Assembly: GCA_904395785.1 (NCBI GenBank)
Contig: CAJFOG010000107.1
Location: forward strand, 1 to 32,608
Source of the DNA: an uncultured Eubacterium sp.
GTDB taxonomy: Bacteria; Bacillota_I; Bacilli_A; Erysipelotrichales; Erysipelotrichaceae
Length of the DNA: 32,608 nucleotides
Direction: 5' to 3'
Below, piece after piece: positions 15,140 to 23,344 of the stretch; position 1 is the stretch's first letter; the number at the start of each line of letters is the position of its first letter. The translations under genes were made by a program, and so were the position numbers. Under the pieces are notes generated by a model that saw nothing but the letters and a program-made list of their open reading frames with translations, was not told the origin of the DNA and did not search any database.

Positions 15140-16402
15140 TTATTTTCCTACTCGAATAAATACTGGACCTGATCCTACATAAGCAGATGCAAGAACTGTT
15201 TGGTTACCTAACCATCCACCATGATATGCTTGTCCATTTCCAGCATATACAGCAATATGTGCCATTCCAGTACCACCATCAGCATAGTAGATTAAATCTC
15301 CTGGTTGTGCTTGAGAGGCAGATACAGTACTTCCTAATGATAAGTAATCTGCTGGCCATCCATGGAAATAAATTCCATTTGCAGCTAATGCGTTTGTAGC
15401 TAACATTGTACAGTCTTGGTTTACACCAATTTGTGCAGCAGCAGCAGCAGCAATACCATTACCACTTGCACTTGCAGATACTTTTCCGCTAGAACTTGAA
15501 GATGATCCAGTTGTATCATAAGCGGCAGTTGTAGTATCTTCTACTTTTGTAGCAATACCTTCTTCATCAAAATTATAACCTTTGTAATCTTCTGTATCAG
15601 TTACTGCTTGACCGATAGAGTTAAAGTAGTATTTATCACCATCTACGGTTTTCCATTCACTTGTAATTGCACGACCTTCAGAATCAAAATAATATTTTTC
15701 ACCATCAATTTTTTTCAATCCAGTCACCATGTAACCATCTTTATCAAAATAATATTTTTTATCATCGATTGTTTTTAATCCTTTAGTGATAAATCCTGTT
15801 GAAGAGTAATACTGTTTTTTGCCATTTTTGCTTACCCACCCAGTAGTGAAAGCACCATCTTTAGCAAAGTAATATTTCGTTCCATCGATTGTTATTTCAC
15901 CTGTTGCCAATTTACCATTTTCCATGAAGTAAACATCTTTTCCATCAACTTTTTTCCAACCTTTTTGGATAACTCCAGTTTCAGAAAAGTTATATGTACT
16001 TCCATCAATTTCATGAATACCAGTATAAGGAACACCGTATGTATCATAGTACATTGTGTTATCTTCCTGCCATCCAGTTAATAACTTACCAGATTTTTGG
16101 AATGTATATGTATGTCCATCAATTTCAACTTCACCATTTACTTTTAAACCTTTTTCATCAAAGTAGTAAGTGTCATTATCAATTGTTTTCCATCCAGTAA
16201 CTGGTTTTCCATTTTTGTCTAAGTAATAAGTACCTTCTTCTAAGAATAACCATTCTGTTTGTACTTTACCATCCACTTTGTATACACCATCATGCCAACC
16301 ATTTGCAGTTGTGGCTGCATATACAGTTGTCATAGCAGATGCACAAGTGGCGATACCTAAAATTATGGCAACGATTTTTGTGTTTTTCTCGATAAAATTC
16401 AT
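15140..16402 (-). CDS. Secreted choline-binding-type repeat protein with C-terminal NlpC/P60-like peptidase
   Basis: The 420-residue precursor has a signal peptide (residues 1 to about 29, ending VYAATT). It then carries about 11-12 cell-wall-binding repeats of around 20 residues (pattern GWK-x-IDG-x-x-YYFD-x-x-G-x-x-x-TG), spanning roughly 35-285. A Ser/Thr/Ala-rich linker (TTGSSSSSSGK) leads to a C-terminal domain (about 315-420). That domain has Cys in NQDCTML, His in GMAHIAVYAGNGQ and a further His in YHGGW, with AQPGDLIYY between, fitting a papain-like NlpC/P60-type peptidoglycan hydrolase. The repeats should tether it to wall polymers. ATG 16402 follows GAGGTGAT. Repeat-bearing hydrolases of this type act in wall remodelling or daughter-cell separation; the exact cleavage site is not predictable here. 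Confidence 0.9.
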   Translation of the reverse strand: MNFIEKNTKIVAIILGIATCASAMTTVYAATTANGWHDGVYKVDGKVQTEWLFLEEGTYYLDKNGKPVTGWKTIDNDTYYFDEKGLKVNGEVEIDGHTYTFQKSGKLLTGWQEDNTMYYDTYGVPYTGIHEIDGSTYNFSETGVIQKGWKKVDGKDVYFMENGKLATGEITIDGTKYYFAKDGAFTTGWVSKNGKKQYYSSTGFITKGLKTIDDKKYYFDKDGYMVTGLKKIDGEKYYFDSEGRAITSEWKTVDGDKYYFNSIGQAVTDTEDYKGYNFDEEGIATKVEDTTTAAYDTTGSSSSSSGKVSASASGNGIAAAAAAQIGVNQDCTMLATNALAANGIYFHGWPADYLSLGSTVSASQAQPGDLIYYADGGTGMAHIAVYAGNGQAYHGGWLGNQTVLASAYVGSGPVFIRVGK

Positions 16403-16429
16403 CTAATCACCTCGACATCATCGACTACC

Positions 16430-16458
16430 ATTGTAACAAAGACTATTCTTAAGTGCAA
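16430..16458 (-). promoter_or_regulatory. Promoter of the cell-wall hydrolase gene
   Basis: On the minus strand TTGCAC (-35), a 17-bp spacer and TACAAT (-10) with a TGT extension. It is a strong, near-consensus promoter 27 bases upstream of the start codon. Confidence 0.78.
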
Positions 16459-16474
16459 CCTTTCGGAATCGAAA

Positions 16475-16494
16475 ATCAGCATAATATCAGCATA
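16475..16494. repeat. Tandem direct repeat upstream of the hydrolase promoter
   Basis: ATCAGCATA occurs twice with an 11-bp period (16475-16483 and 16486-16494), 17-36 bp upstream of the hydrolase -35. Read on the minus strand the unit is TATGCTGAT. Direct repeats one helical turn apart are what OmpR-family regulators bind, and such a regulator is encoded next door. This link is inference. Confidence 0.5.
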
Positions 16495-16618
16495 CTTTTC
16501 ATAAAGGAGGTTCAGAAAAGACGATAAATAAAGGCTAATCAGTACATTTTAAAATTTAGAAAAAATTTTGGATTTTTTTATATTTTCATAGATTTTTTGG
16601 TATATTTTTTAAAATATT

Positions 16619-18484
16619 TTATTTAAAAAACCAGTAGGTAGAACCATTATTATCTTCTGTTGCATGTATAGGATTTACTTTCTTTTCCACAAGATTATTA
16701 CTAAGCTGATACCAGGGTCCATTTTGCTGTGTATATAATGCATTAACAGTGTCTTTAAATATTTGTTTATCAATCGTGTAGTAGCGTTTATCAAGATCAC
16801 GATTATCATCAAAACCACACCAAATTCCTATAACATATTCAGGATTAAAAGCCATAACCCAAGAATCCCAATTACTTGTCCCTGATTTAGCAGCCATCAT
16901 GGTATTTGGTTCATATCCATACATACTTGGTATCGTAAAATTTTTATTTTTTATATCAAAAGGTGCACGCAACATTTGGTTTAATACTAAAGTTGTATCT
17001 CGATCTAATAATTGTTTATGATTGATTTGATGTACATAAAGTTCTTTATCTTCATTTGCTACACTCTGAATAAATGTTGGTTTTGCATATAAACCTTCTG
17101 AAGCGAATGTTGTGTAAATACTAGAAAGTTCTAATAAAGACATATTCACTGTTCCTAAAGCTTCACTTGCATTGGGAGTTGATTGTTCAATGTTAAATTT
17201 CAATAACATTTGATGTAATGTGTTAATTCCTAAAAATAAATGTGTTTTCACTGCATAAATATTATCACTTAATGCTAATGCATTGATCATAGAAATTTCA
17301 TCATTTGCATACAAGTCGGCATAATTTGATGGGGAATACTGTTCTGTATCAGAAATACGAAAGGTTGTTTTTTGTGATACAAATTGGGTAGCAGGAGTAA
17401 AGCCTTGTGTTAATGCACAATAGTATAGTAATGGTTTTATTGTACTGGCAACTTGTCGATTAGCGTATAAGGCTCGATTATATTGAGAGAGTGTATAATC
17501 TTTCCCACCAGCAATCGCAAGAATACCTGATGTAAAAGGTTGGGTAATCATTGCAGCAGTTTCTAATTCATTTGTAGTATCTTGTGTTAGATTTGTTTGT
17601 ATTGCATCATTTAATGCTTGTTGTGCTTTTTGGTCATAATATGTATAAACTTTTAATTCTTGATTTGAATCAATATTCATTTGTAATAATTCTTGTAGAA
17701 CTGCATCTATATAGTATTGTTGGATATCCTGTTGTTCACTTGTATCATGTGTATGGTATACAAGTTTTTCATTAATAGCTTGTTCATACGTTTTTTGATT
17801 AATCATGTCTTCTTTTAAAAATACATGCAATATAAGTTGTTGGCGCTGTGTTGCTTGTTCAGGATTGATAAATGGAGAATATAAAGAAGGACCATTAGGA
17901 ATACCAACTAACATAGCAACTTGAGAAACTGATAAATCTTGTAAATCTGTATCAAAGAAATAAGTAGCAGCTGCGGATATTCCATAAACACCATGACCAA
18001 AGTATAAGGTGTTTAAATAACCTTCTAAAATTTCTTGTTTACTATATTGCATTTCTAAACGAGCAGCATAACCTAATTCTTGTATCTTTCGTGAAATGGT
18101 TTGCTCATTTGTTAAGAATAAGTTTTTGGCATATTGTTGAGTTATGGTGGAACCACCTTGACGAACATTACCATGTAGCAAATTTGTCGCAAGTGCTTTT
18201 GTAATCCTAATTGGATCAATACCAGCATGGTAATAGAAACGTTTATCTTCTACTTTCACAAATGCATCTTGAATGAATGTAGGAATATCTTCAATAGCAG
18301 TCCAATGCATAGAACGTTTAAAATTTGTTTCATACATGACTTGCCCATCATAATCATAGATGGTAATATTATTGCGCTGTTTTTCTAATGATAGTTGGTC
18401 AAACAAAGCGTATGTATAAAGTAGGATGACACATGTGAGAAAGAAGAAAAAAATTCCTAAAAATAGTTTGAATACAAACTTCAT
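16619..18484 (-). CDS. Class A penicillin-binding protein (transglycosylase/transpeptidase)
   Basis: This bifunctional peptidoglycan synthase is 621 residues, anchored by one N-terminal helix (KFVFKLFLGIFFFFLTCVILLYTYA). The GT51 glycosyltransferase motifs are EDKRFYYHAGID near residue 78, GGSTITQQYAKN near 109, RKIQE, and KQEILEGYLNTLYFG. The transpeptidase has SxxK as STIK near 346, SxN as SDN near 407 and KSGTS near 534, so both activities look intact. ATG 18484 is used because AGAGGTGA precedes it and the membrane helix starts there; the ORF-track extension to 18514 lacks a ribosome binding site. It is slightly short for PBP1a, with no long C-terminal extension. It lies upstream of, and codirectional with, the wall hydrolase. 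No terminator was seen between them. Confidence 0.95.
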   Translation of the reverse strand: MKFVFKLFLGIFFFFLTCVILLYTYALFDQLSLEKQRNNITIYDYDGQVMYETNFKRSMHWTAIEDIPTFIQDAFVKVEDKRFYYHAGIDPIRITKALATNLLHGNVRQGGSTITQQYAKNLFLTNEQTISRKIQELGYAARLEMQYSKQEILEGYLNTLYFGHGVYGISAAATYFFDTDLQDLSVSQVAMLVGIPNGPSLYSPFINPEQATQRQQLILHVFLKEDMINQKTYEQAINEKLVYHTHDTSEQQDIQQYYIDAVLQELLQMNIDSNQELKVYTYYDQKAQQALNDAIQTNLTQDTTNELETAAMITQPFTSGILAIAGGKDYTLSQYNRALYANRQVASTIKPLLYYCALTQGFTPATQFVSQKTTFRISDTEQYSPSNYADLYANDEISMINALALSDNIYAVKTHLFLGINTLHQMLLKFNIEQSTPNASEALGTVNMSLLELSSIYTTFASEGLYAKPTFIQSVANEDKELYVHQINHKQLLDRDTTLVLNQMLRAPFDIKNKNFTIPSMYGYEPNTMMAAKSGTSNWDSWVMAFNPEYVIGIWCGFDDNRDLDKRYYTIDKQIFKDTVNALYTQQNGPWYQLSNNLVEKKVNPIHATEDNNGSTYWFFK

Positions 18485-18884
18485 ATTTTCACCTCTATCA
18501 TGTAGTTTGAACATGAAAAAAGGTTTTAATCAAAAAAATGTAGAAATTCTTTTCTAAATGAAAATTGATAGTACAATAAGAATAACAGGAAAAGATATAT
18601 AAAATTATATTATAAAAGTAGAATATAACCAAAGTATAAAATATAGAAAAAATATAATTTATTTGAAAATAGAAATATTATGCTAAAAGATGTTTGACAT
18701 AATGCAAAAATTTATATGCTATATATAATATAAGGAAGAGTTTTTAAAAAAGTATTAAAAATACAATATTTATTTATTAAAAGAATATTCTAATTTTATA
18801 ATATTAAATGTGATTATTTTAATAAAAAACATCATGAATTTTATAGGAATGAAATGATGTTTCGTAAATTTGTGGAAAAAACTC
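18485..18884. other. Extremely AT-rich divergent intergenic region
   Basis: This is a 400-nt gap between the divergent PBP and DUF1934 genes, almost entirely A and T. A TTGACA stands at 18694-18699, but the only TATAAT nearby is 24 bp away, so no promoter is called. An inverted repeat, AAACATCAT (18827-18835) and ATGATGTTT (18854-18862) with an 18-nt loop, lies just before the DUF1934 promoter. No ORF has a ribosome binding site. I could not identify the PBP promoter with confidence. Confidence 0.5.
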
Positions 18885-18912
18885 TTGCAGGTTATATAAA
18901 TTCTGTTATAAT
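18885..18912 (+). promoter_or_regulatory. Promoter of the DUF1934-argS-rpoE operon
   Basis: TTGCAG (18885-18890), a 16-bp spacer and consensus TATAAT (18907-18912) with a TGT extension. It lies within the ORF-track ORF starting at 18854, so translation begins downstream at 18935. Confidence 0.75.
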
Positions 18913-18934
18913 GCTCATGATAGTGGTGAAATAT

Positions 18935-19327
18935 ATGAAAGTTAAGTTAATATTAAAACGTACACATCTATATTTGGATGAAAAATTAATACTACATAAT
19001 GGCGAGGCTTTTTTAAAGAAAGAAGATAACATTATGTATATTGAATATGTAGAAGAAGATGATGTAAAGGTTGAGGTGAAGGCTAGTGAAGATGAACTGT
19101 CTATTTTAAGAAATGGAGAGCATCGTAGTGAACTAGTGTTCATTCCAAATAAAAAAACTATTGGGAAAATCATTTCTGAGTATGGTGTACTTCCACTAGA
19201 AATTTATACGCGTAAATATATTCGAAATCATAATGTGGTTGCGTTAGAATATGACATTATACACGACGATGATGTTGTCGATAGTTTTCGTATGATTTGG
19301 AATATGAAGGAGGATATAAGGGCATGA
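18935..19327 (+). CDS. DUF1934 family protein (YwiB-like)
   Basis: This 130-residue protein has a predicted beta-barrel, calycin-like fold. It fits DUF1934 in length, beta-rich pattern (MYIEYVEEDDVKVEVKASEDELSILRNGEHRSELVF) and position directly before argS, as with B. subtilis ywiB. No catalytic residues are known. ATG 18935 follows AGTGGTGAA and sits 22 bases after the promoter -10; the ORF-track start lies upstream of the promoter. The stop overlaps the argS start as ATGA. Its function is unknown. Confidence 0.85.
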   Translation: MKVKLILKRTHLYLDEKLILHNGEAFLKKEDNIMYIEYVEEDDVKVEVKASEDELSILRNGEHRSELVFIPNKKTIGKIISEYGVLPLEIYTRKYIRNHNVVALEYDIIHDDDVVDSFRMIWNMKEDIRA

Positions 19328-20967
19328 ATCAAATTGAAAAAGATTTAAAATTGGCATTAGCTAATGCGGTTAAAAAAGTATTTGATGTCGAAATGTCTGT
19401 TGATCAGATTGTTATTGAGATACCAAAAGATAAAAGTCATGGTGATTATTCTACAAATGTTGCTATGCAATTAACAAGAATTTTAAAAAATAATCCAAGA
19501 AAGATTGCGGAAGAACTTTTATCAGCTTTTGATTGTGAAGCAGCTTCTGTAGAAAGTTTTGAAATAGCTGGTCCTGGTTTTATTAACTTTGTAATTCAAA
19601 AAGCGTCTTTATCGCAAGTGATTACAAAAGTATTGGAAGAACAAGAAACTTATGGACATAATAACTCTGGAAATGGATTAAAAATTAATGTGGAGTATGT
19701 TTCTGCTAATCCAACGGGTGATTTGCACTTAGGTCATGCAAGAGGTGCTGCATGGGGAGATAGTATTACGCGTTTATTAAAAGCAAGTGGATACGATGTT
19801 ACTAGAGAATATTATGTGAATGATGCTGGAAACCAAATTGTGAATCTAGGTAAGTCATTGCAGGCGCGCTATCGTGAATGTCTTGGGTTAGATTATACAT
19901 TACCGGAAGATGGATATCATGGAGAAGATGTAAAAAACATTGCGATTGCCTTAGTTGAAAAGTATAATGATCAATATAAAGATGAAACAGAAGAAAATTT
20001 AAAATTCTTTAAAGAAAAAGGTATTGCCTATGAATTAGATAAAATTCGTAAAGATCTAGATAATTTCCGTGTACATTTTGATGTGTGGAGTAGTGAACAA
20101 AAAATCCGTGATGATGGTAAAGTAGAAGTAGCCTTAGATGTATTAGCTGAAAAAGGTTATACGTATGAACAAGATGGTGCTTTATGGTTTGCGACAACAC
20201 ATTTTGGTGATGATAAAGATCGTGTATTAAGAAAAACTGATGGTTCTTATACATATCTTGTACCTGATATTGCATATCATAAGGATAAGTTAGATCGTGG
20301 ATATGATGTGCTTGTTGATTTACTTGGAGCGGATCATCATGGATATATCCCACGTTTAAAAGCTAGTATTGAAGCATTAGGTAATAATCCTGAAAAATTA
20401 CAAGTGGACATTATTCAAATGGTTCGTTTAGTTGAAAACGGTGAAGAAGTAAAAATGAGTAAACGTTTAGGAAATGCGGTTACAATTCGTGATTTATGTA
20501 ATGAAGTTGGTGTAGATGCTGTACGTTACTTCTTTGTGCAAAGAGCTGTGGATACACACTTTGATTTTGATTTAGGTTTAGCTCGTAAACAAAGTAATGA
20601 TAATCCAGTGTTCTATGTACAATATGCACATGCTAGAATATGTTCTATTTTACGTCAAGCACCAGAATATGCGACTGTAAATAGTTACGAGTTGTTGACA
20701 CATGAAAAAGAAGTTGCATTAATGAAATATATTAATGAATTCTCTAGTGTAGTAGCAGATGCAGCAAAAACAAGAGCGCCACATAAAGTATGTAACTATA
20801 TTCAAAAATTAGCGCAACATTTCCATAGTTTCTATAATGCATGTAAAGTAATTGATACAGATAATGAAGTATTATCTGCGCAACGAGTTGCTTTATTAAA
20901 GGCAACAAAAATTACTTTGAAAAATGCGTTATATTTAATTGGTGTTGAGGCACCTGAAAAAATGTAG
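19324..20967 (+). CDS. argS: Arginyl-tRNA synthetase
   Basis: This class I synthetase charges tRNA-Arg. It is 547 residues, the usual length. The N-terminal Add-1 domain (about 1-110) is followed by the catalytic core, with the HIGH-type motif ANPTGDLHLGHARGA near residue 130 and the KMSKS-type motif VKMSKRLGNAVT near 380. The C-terminal all-alpha anticodon-binding domain is marked by VQYAHARICSILR and ends near KITLKNALYLIGVEAPEKM. Start ATG 19324 follows AAGGAGGATATAAGG and overlaps the DUF1934 stop. The rpoE ribosome binding site overlaps its own stop codon, so the three genes form one operon, a known Firmicutes arrangement. Confidence 0.98.
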   Translation: MNQIEKDLKLALANAVKKVFDVEMSVDQIVIEIPKDKSHGDYSTNVAMQLTRILKNNPRKIAEELLSAFDCEAASVESFEIAGPGFINFVIQKASLSQVITKVLEEQETYGHNNSGNGLKINVEYVSANPTGDLHLGHARGAAWGDSITRLLKASGYDVTREYYVNDAGNQIVNLGKSLQARYRECLGLDYTLPEDGYHGEDVKNIAIALVEKYNDQYKDETEENLKFFKEKGIAYELDKIRKDLDNFRVHFDVWSSEQKIRDDGKVEVALDVLAEKGYTYEQDGALWFATTHFGDDKDRVLRKTDGSYTYLVPDIAYHKDKLDRGYDVLVDLLGADHHGYIPRLKASIEALGNNPEKLQVDIIQMVRLVENGEEVKMSKRLGNAVTIRDLCNEVGVDAVRYFFVQRAVDTHFDFDLGLARKQSNDNPVFYVQYAHARICSILRQAPEYATVNSYELLTHEKEVALMKYINEFSSVVADAAKTRAPHKVCNYIQKLAQHFHSFYNACKVIDTDNEVLSAQRVALLKATKITLKNALYLIGVEAPEKM

Positions 20968-20976
20968 GAGGAATTG

Positions 20977-21306
20977 ATGATTATGAAAAAAGCGATGATT
21001 GATGTAGCTTTTGATATACTATCTAGCAAAAACAGTGGAGAAACTTTTGTTGAATTATGGAAAGAAGTTTGTGAAATTATCGGATTTACAAAAGAACAAG
21101 AAGAAGATAATATTGCACAGTTTTATAGTGATTTATCAATAGATGATCGTTTTGTTTGTTTCGGAGGCAACAAATGGGATTTACGTGAACGTCATACGTA
21201 TAATGAAGTAGTAGTTGATACTGAAGAAATCTTAATTGATGAAGACAGTGATGATATTTCTGACTATGATGTAGAAGAAACTACAAAAGAAAGTGAAGAC
21301 TATTAA
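20977..21306 (+). CDS. rpoE: DNA-directed RNA polymerase subunit delta
   Basis: Delta is a Firmicutes-specific RNA polymerase subunit that improves promoter selectivity and recycling. Residues about 1-75 form the HARE-HTH domain (MIDVAFDILSSKNSGETFVELWKEV; FYSDLSIDDRFVCFGGNKWDLRER). The C-terminal tail is acidic (EEILIDEDSDDISDYDVEE). The total of 109 residues is much shorter than the roughly 170 of B. subtilis because the tail is abbreviated. ATG 20977, five bases after AGGAGG, is chosen over TTG 20974; ATG 20983 is a possible alternative. It is last in the argS operon and is followed by a terminator. Confidence 0.93.
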   Translation: MIMKKAMIDVAFDILSSKNSGETFVELWKEVCEIIGFTKEQEEDNIAQFYSDLSIDDRFVCFGGNKWDLRERHTYNEVVVDTEEILIDEDSDDISDYDVEETTKESEDY

Positions 21307-21313
21307 TTAAAGA

Positions 21314-21346
21314 AAAAAGGGTAAACGTATATGGGTTACCCTTTTT
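21314..21346 (+). terminator. Terminator after rpoE
   Basis: AAAAAGGGTAA and TTACCCTTTTT form an 11-bp perfect stem around an 11-nt loop, with a U tract. It closes the DUF1934-argS-rpoE operon. Confidence 0.88.
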
Positions 21347-21413
21347 ACTATTTAGATGATTATGTGATTATCGCAGTTAATAGCATTTATTTTTGATTTT
21401 AGATGGATAATAC

Positions 21414-21442
21414 TTTTCAAATAGGAAAAAATGAAGTAGAAT
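21414..21442 (+). promoter_or_regulatory. Promoter of fba
   Basis: TTTTCA (21414-21419), a 17-bp spacer and TAGAAT (21437-21442). The -35 is only moderate, but spacing and distance to AAGGAGG fit. Confidence 0.5.
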
Positions 21443-21474
21443 ATACTTGTAAAAAAGTATAAGGAGGAAATACA

Positions 21475-22341
21475 ATGTTAGTATCAGCAACTGAAATGAT
21501 TAAAAAAGCACACGAAGGACATTATGCAATTGGTGCTTTTAACATTAACAACTTAGAATGGACAAAAGCTATTTTAGCTGCTGCTGAAGAAGCGAAATCT
21601 CCTGTTATGTTAGGAGTTTCTGAAGGTGCAGCAAAATACATGTGTGGATTTAAAACTGTAGCTAATATGGTTAAAGAAATTCACGATGCAATGGGAATTA
21701 CAGTACCAGTAGCATTACACTTAGACCACGGATCATATGAAGGGGCGAAAGCAGCTATTGAAGCTGGATTTACTTCAGTAATGTTCGATGGTTCTCACTA
21801 CCCATTTGAAGAAAACTTAGCAAAATCAAAAGAAATGATTGAATTAGCTCACTCTAAAGGAATTTCTATCGAATGTGAAGTTGGTGGAATCGGTGGGGAA
21901 GAAGATGGAGTTGTTTCTAACGGTGAATTAGCTGATCCAGAAGAATGTGGAACAATCGCTGCATTAGGTGTTGATTTCTTAGCTGCTGGAATTGGAAACA
22001 TCCACGGTAAATACCCAGCTGACTGGAAAGGATTAAGCTTTGAACGTTTAGAAGAAATTCAAAAAACAACAAATGGAAAACCATTAGTATTACACGGTGG
22101 TTCAGGAATTCCTGCTGATCAAGTAGCAAAAGCTATCTCTTTAGGTGTTTCTAAAATTAACGTTAACACTGAGTTACAATTAGAATTTGCTGCTGCTACT
22201 CGTAAATACATCGAAGCTGGAAAAGACAACGAAGGTAAAGGATATGACCCTCGTAAACTATTAAAACCAGGTTGTGATGCAATTACTGCAAAAGTAAAAG
22301 CAATGATGGAAGAATTTGGTTCTGCTGGTAAAGCTGAATAA
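21475..22341 (+). CDS. fba: Class II fructose-1,6-bisphosphate aldolase
   Basis: This zinc-dependent enzyme cleaves fructose 1,6-bisphosphate into dihydroxyacetone phosphate and glyceraldehyde 3-phosphate in glycolysis. It is 288 residues, of the Gram-positive FbaA type. The catalytic Asp and zinc His are in ALHLDHGS near residue 80-86, with further ligands in IGNIHGKYP and VLHGGSGIP. KINVNTELQ binds substrate phosphate and the N-terminal GAFNINN is also typical. Codon choice differs visibly from neighbours, with more AAC, CAC, TAC, TTC and ATC, as expected for a very highly expressed gene. AAGGAGG is followed by ATG 21475. It is monocistronic, with its own terminator. Confidence 0.98.
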   Translation: MLVSATEMIKKAHEGHYAIGAFNINNLEWTKAILAAAEEAKSPVMLGVSEGAAKYMCGFKTVANMVKEIHDAMGITVPVALHLDHGSYEGAKAAIEAGFTSVMFDGSHYPFEENLAKSKEMIELAHSKGISIECEVGGIGGEEDGVVSNGELADPEECGTIAALGVDFLAAGIGNIHGKYPADWKGLSFERLEEIQKTTNGKPLVLHGGSGIPADQVAKAISLGVSKINVNTELQLEFAAATRKYIEAGKDNEGKGYDPRKLLKPGCDAITAKVKAMMEEFGSAGKAE

Positions 22342-22349
22342 TTCATACA

Positions 22350-22379
22350 AAAAAAAGATCTCGTATGAGGTCTTTTTTT
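22350..22379 (+). terminator. Terminator after fba
   Basis: AAAAAAAGATCTC pairs with GAGGTCTTTTTTT (one G-U) around a GTAT loop, with a long U tract. Confidence 0.9.
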
Positions 22380-22412
22380 GTATAAGGCTAAACTTGTTAT
22401 AAGTTTTCATAT

Positions 22413-22434
22413 AAAAAACCACATTACGTGGTTT
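22413..22434 (-). terminator. Terminator of the VanZ-like gene
   Basis: On the minus strand AAACCAC and GTGGTTT form a 7-bp stem with a five-base loop, followed by further T. It overlaps the last codons of the gene. Confidence 0.7.
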
Positions 22435-23107
22435 CATGTTTTTGTTTATAATAATGATAATATTTATATATCAGATATATAATGTAAGCACCTAATAAAT
22501 TTAAGATAAAATCATCAATATCCATAGAGCCTGTAAGAGTTAAAAATTGGAGTATTTCTACACTACATATGATTAATATCATTGTCAAAATAAAATATTT
22601 AGTTTTATGCATAATAGGAAATAGTGTTGGTAGAAAATAAGCAAAAGGTGCAAAAGCGATAATATTACCAAAAATATTTAAAAAAGCAATTTGTTGATAG
22701 TAGGTAGAGTATGGGATAATAGATATCATAGATTGAATTGTATAAAAAGGTTGTAGGTTTGTATTGTGTTGCCATTGCTGGGATAATGCATGTAAATAGG
22801 AATCTTGTAGATTCACTTGGTCACGGGAAAACTCGCTGGCAAAAAATAATAGATGACATAATTGTGAAATATACACAATAAAAATCACAATATGAAATAT
22901 ATGTATATTTTTCTGTTGTCTAGAAATAGGTAAGTGTTTGTTATATAACATCACAATTAAATATGATGATAAAGAAAATAATAAAGTTGCTTGTATACGT
23001 AAAAAAAGGTTAGTTTGATGAGGGAAGAAAAAAAGCAGTAGGCATAAGCTATATAAGGCTATGAAAATAGATGTATAAAATAATAGTTTATGAAGATGTT
23101 TAGACAT
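22424..23107 (-). CDS. VanZ-like family membrane protein
   Basis: This is a 227-residue integral membrane protein with about five or six hydrophobic helices. The VanZ-like signature is in the C-terminal half: NIFGNIIAFAPFAYFLPTLFP near residue 145-165, then CSVEILQFLTLTGSMDIDDFILNLLGAYIIY near 180-212. VanZ confers low-level teicoplanin resistance in enterococci, but most chromosomal members have no proven role, so resistance should not be assumed. The ribosome binding site is AAGGAGG. It is a single-gene unit with its own promoter. The N-terminal extension of about 60 residues holds two extra helices. Confidence 0.9.
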   Translation of the reverse strand: MSKHLHKLLFYTSIFIALYSLCLLLFFFPHQTNLFLRIQATLLFSLSSYLIVMLYNKHLPISRQQKNIHIFHIVIFIVYISQLCHLLFFASEFSRDQVNLQDSYLHALSQQWQHNTNLQPFYTIQSMISIIPYSTYYQQIAFLNIFGNIIAFAPFAYFLPTLFPIMHKTKYFILTMILIICSVEILQFLTLTGSMDIDDFILNLLGAYIIYLIYKYYHYYKQKHETT

Positions 23108-23134
23108 GCAGTTTCCTCCTTAGATATGTTTATT

Positions 23135-23163
23135 ATGATAGCGTAGTTTTAATAGTTTCTCAA
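23135..23163 (-). promoter_or_regulatory. Promoter of the VanZ-like gene
   Basis: On the minus strand TTGAGA, a 17-bp spacer and TATCAT lie just upstream of the start codon and its AAGGAGG ribosome binding site. Confidence 0.65.
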
Positions 23164-23344
23164 GAGTGTTTTTCTTAATTTTCGTACGTTTATTGTCGTT
23201 TTATGAAAGTAAAGAATCTAGTAAGTTTTCTAAACAGCTAAGTATTAAAATTGATAATTTTGTAGTATAATGGTAACAGTGAATATCAATAGTGTATAAA
23301 ACTAGAATAGTAGATATGATAAATGTGTAAAAGGAGATATCAAG

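Noticed and set aside
15419-15460. GCA-rich trinucleotide run in the hydrolase gene, first suspected to be a microsatellite.
   Set aside because: It encodes the AAAAAA helix start of the catalytic domain in frame and varies in codon use at the edges; no sign of instability.
16503-16511. Perfect Shine-Dalgarno AAAGGAGGT on the plus strand upstream of the hydrolase promoter.
   Set aside because: No start codon at usable spacing and no ORF follows on that strand.
18694-18729. Consensus TTGACA followed by TATAAT in the PBP/DUF1934 gap.
   Set aside because: The spacing is 24 bp, too long for a sigma-A promoter; alternatives at 15-20 bp have poor -10 matches.
20009-20353. 114-residue minus-strand ORF within argS, plus similar shadows within dxs, metG, fba, nlpC and others.
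   Set aside because: They lie opposite strongly supported genes, lack ribosome binding sites and have compositions typical of antisense frames (His/Tyr/Leu rich).
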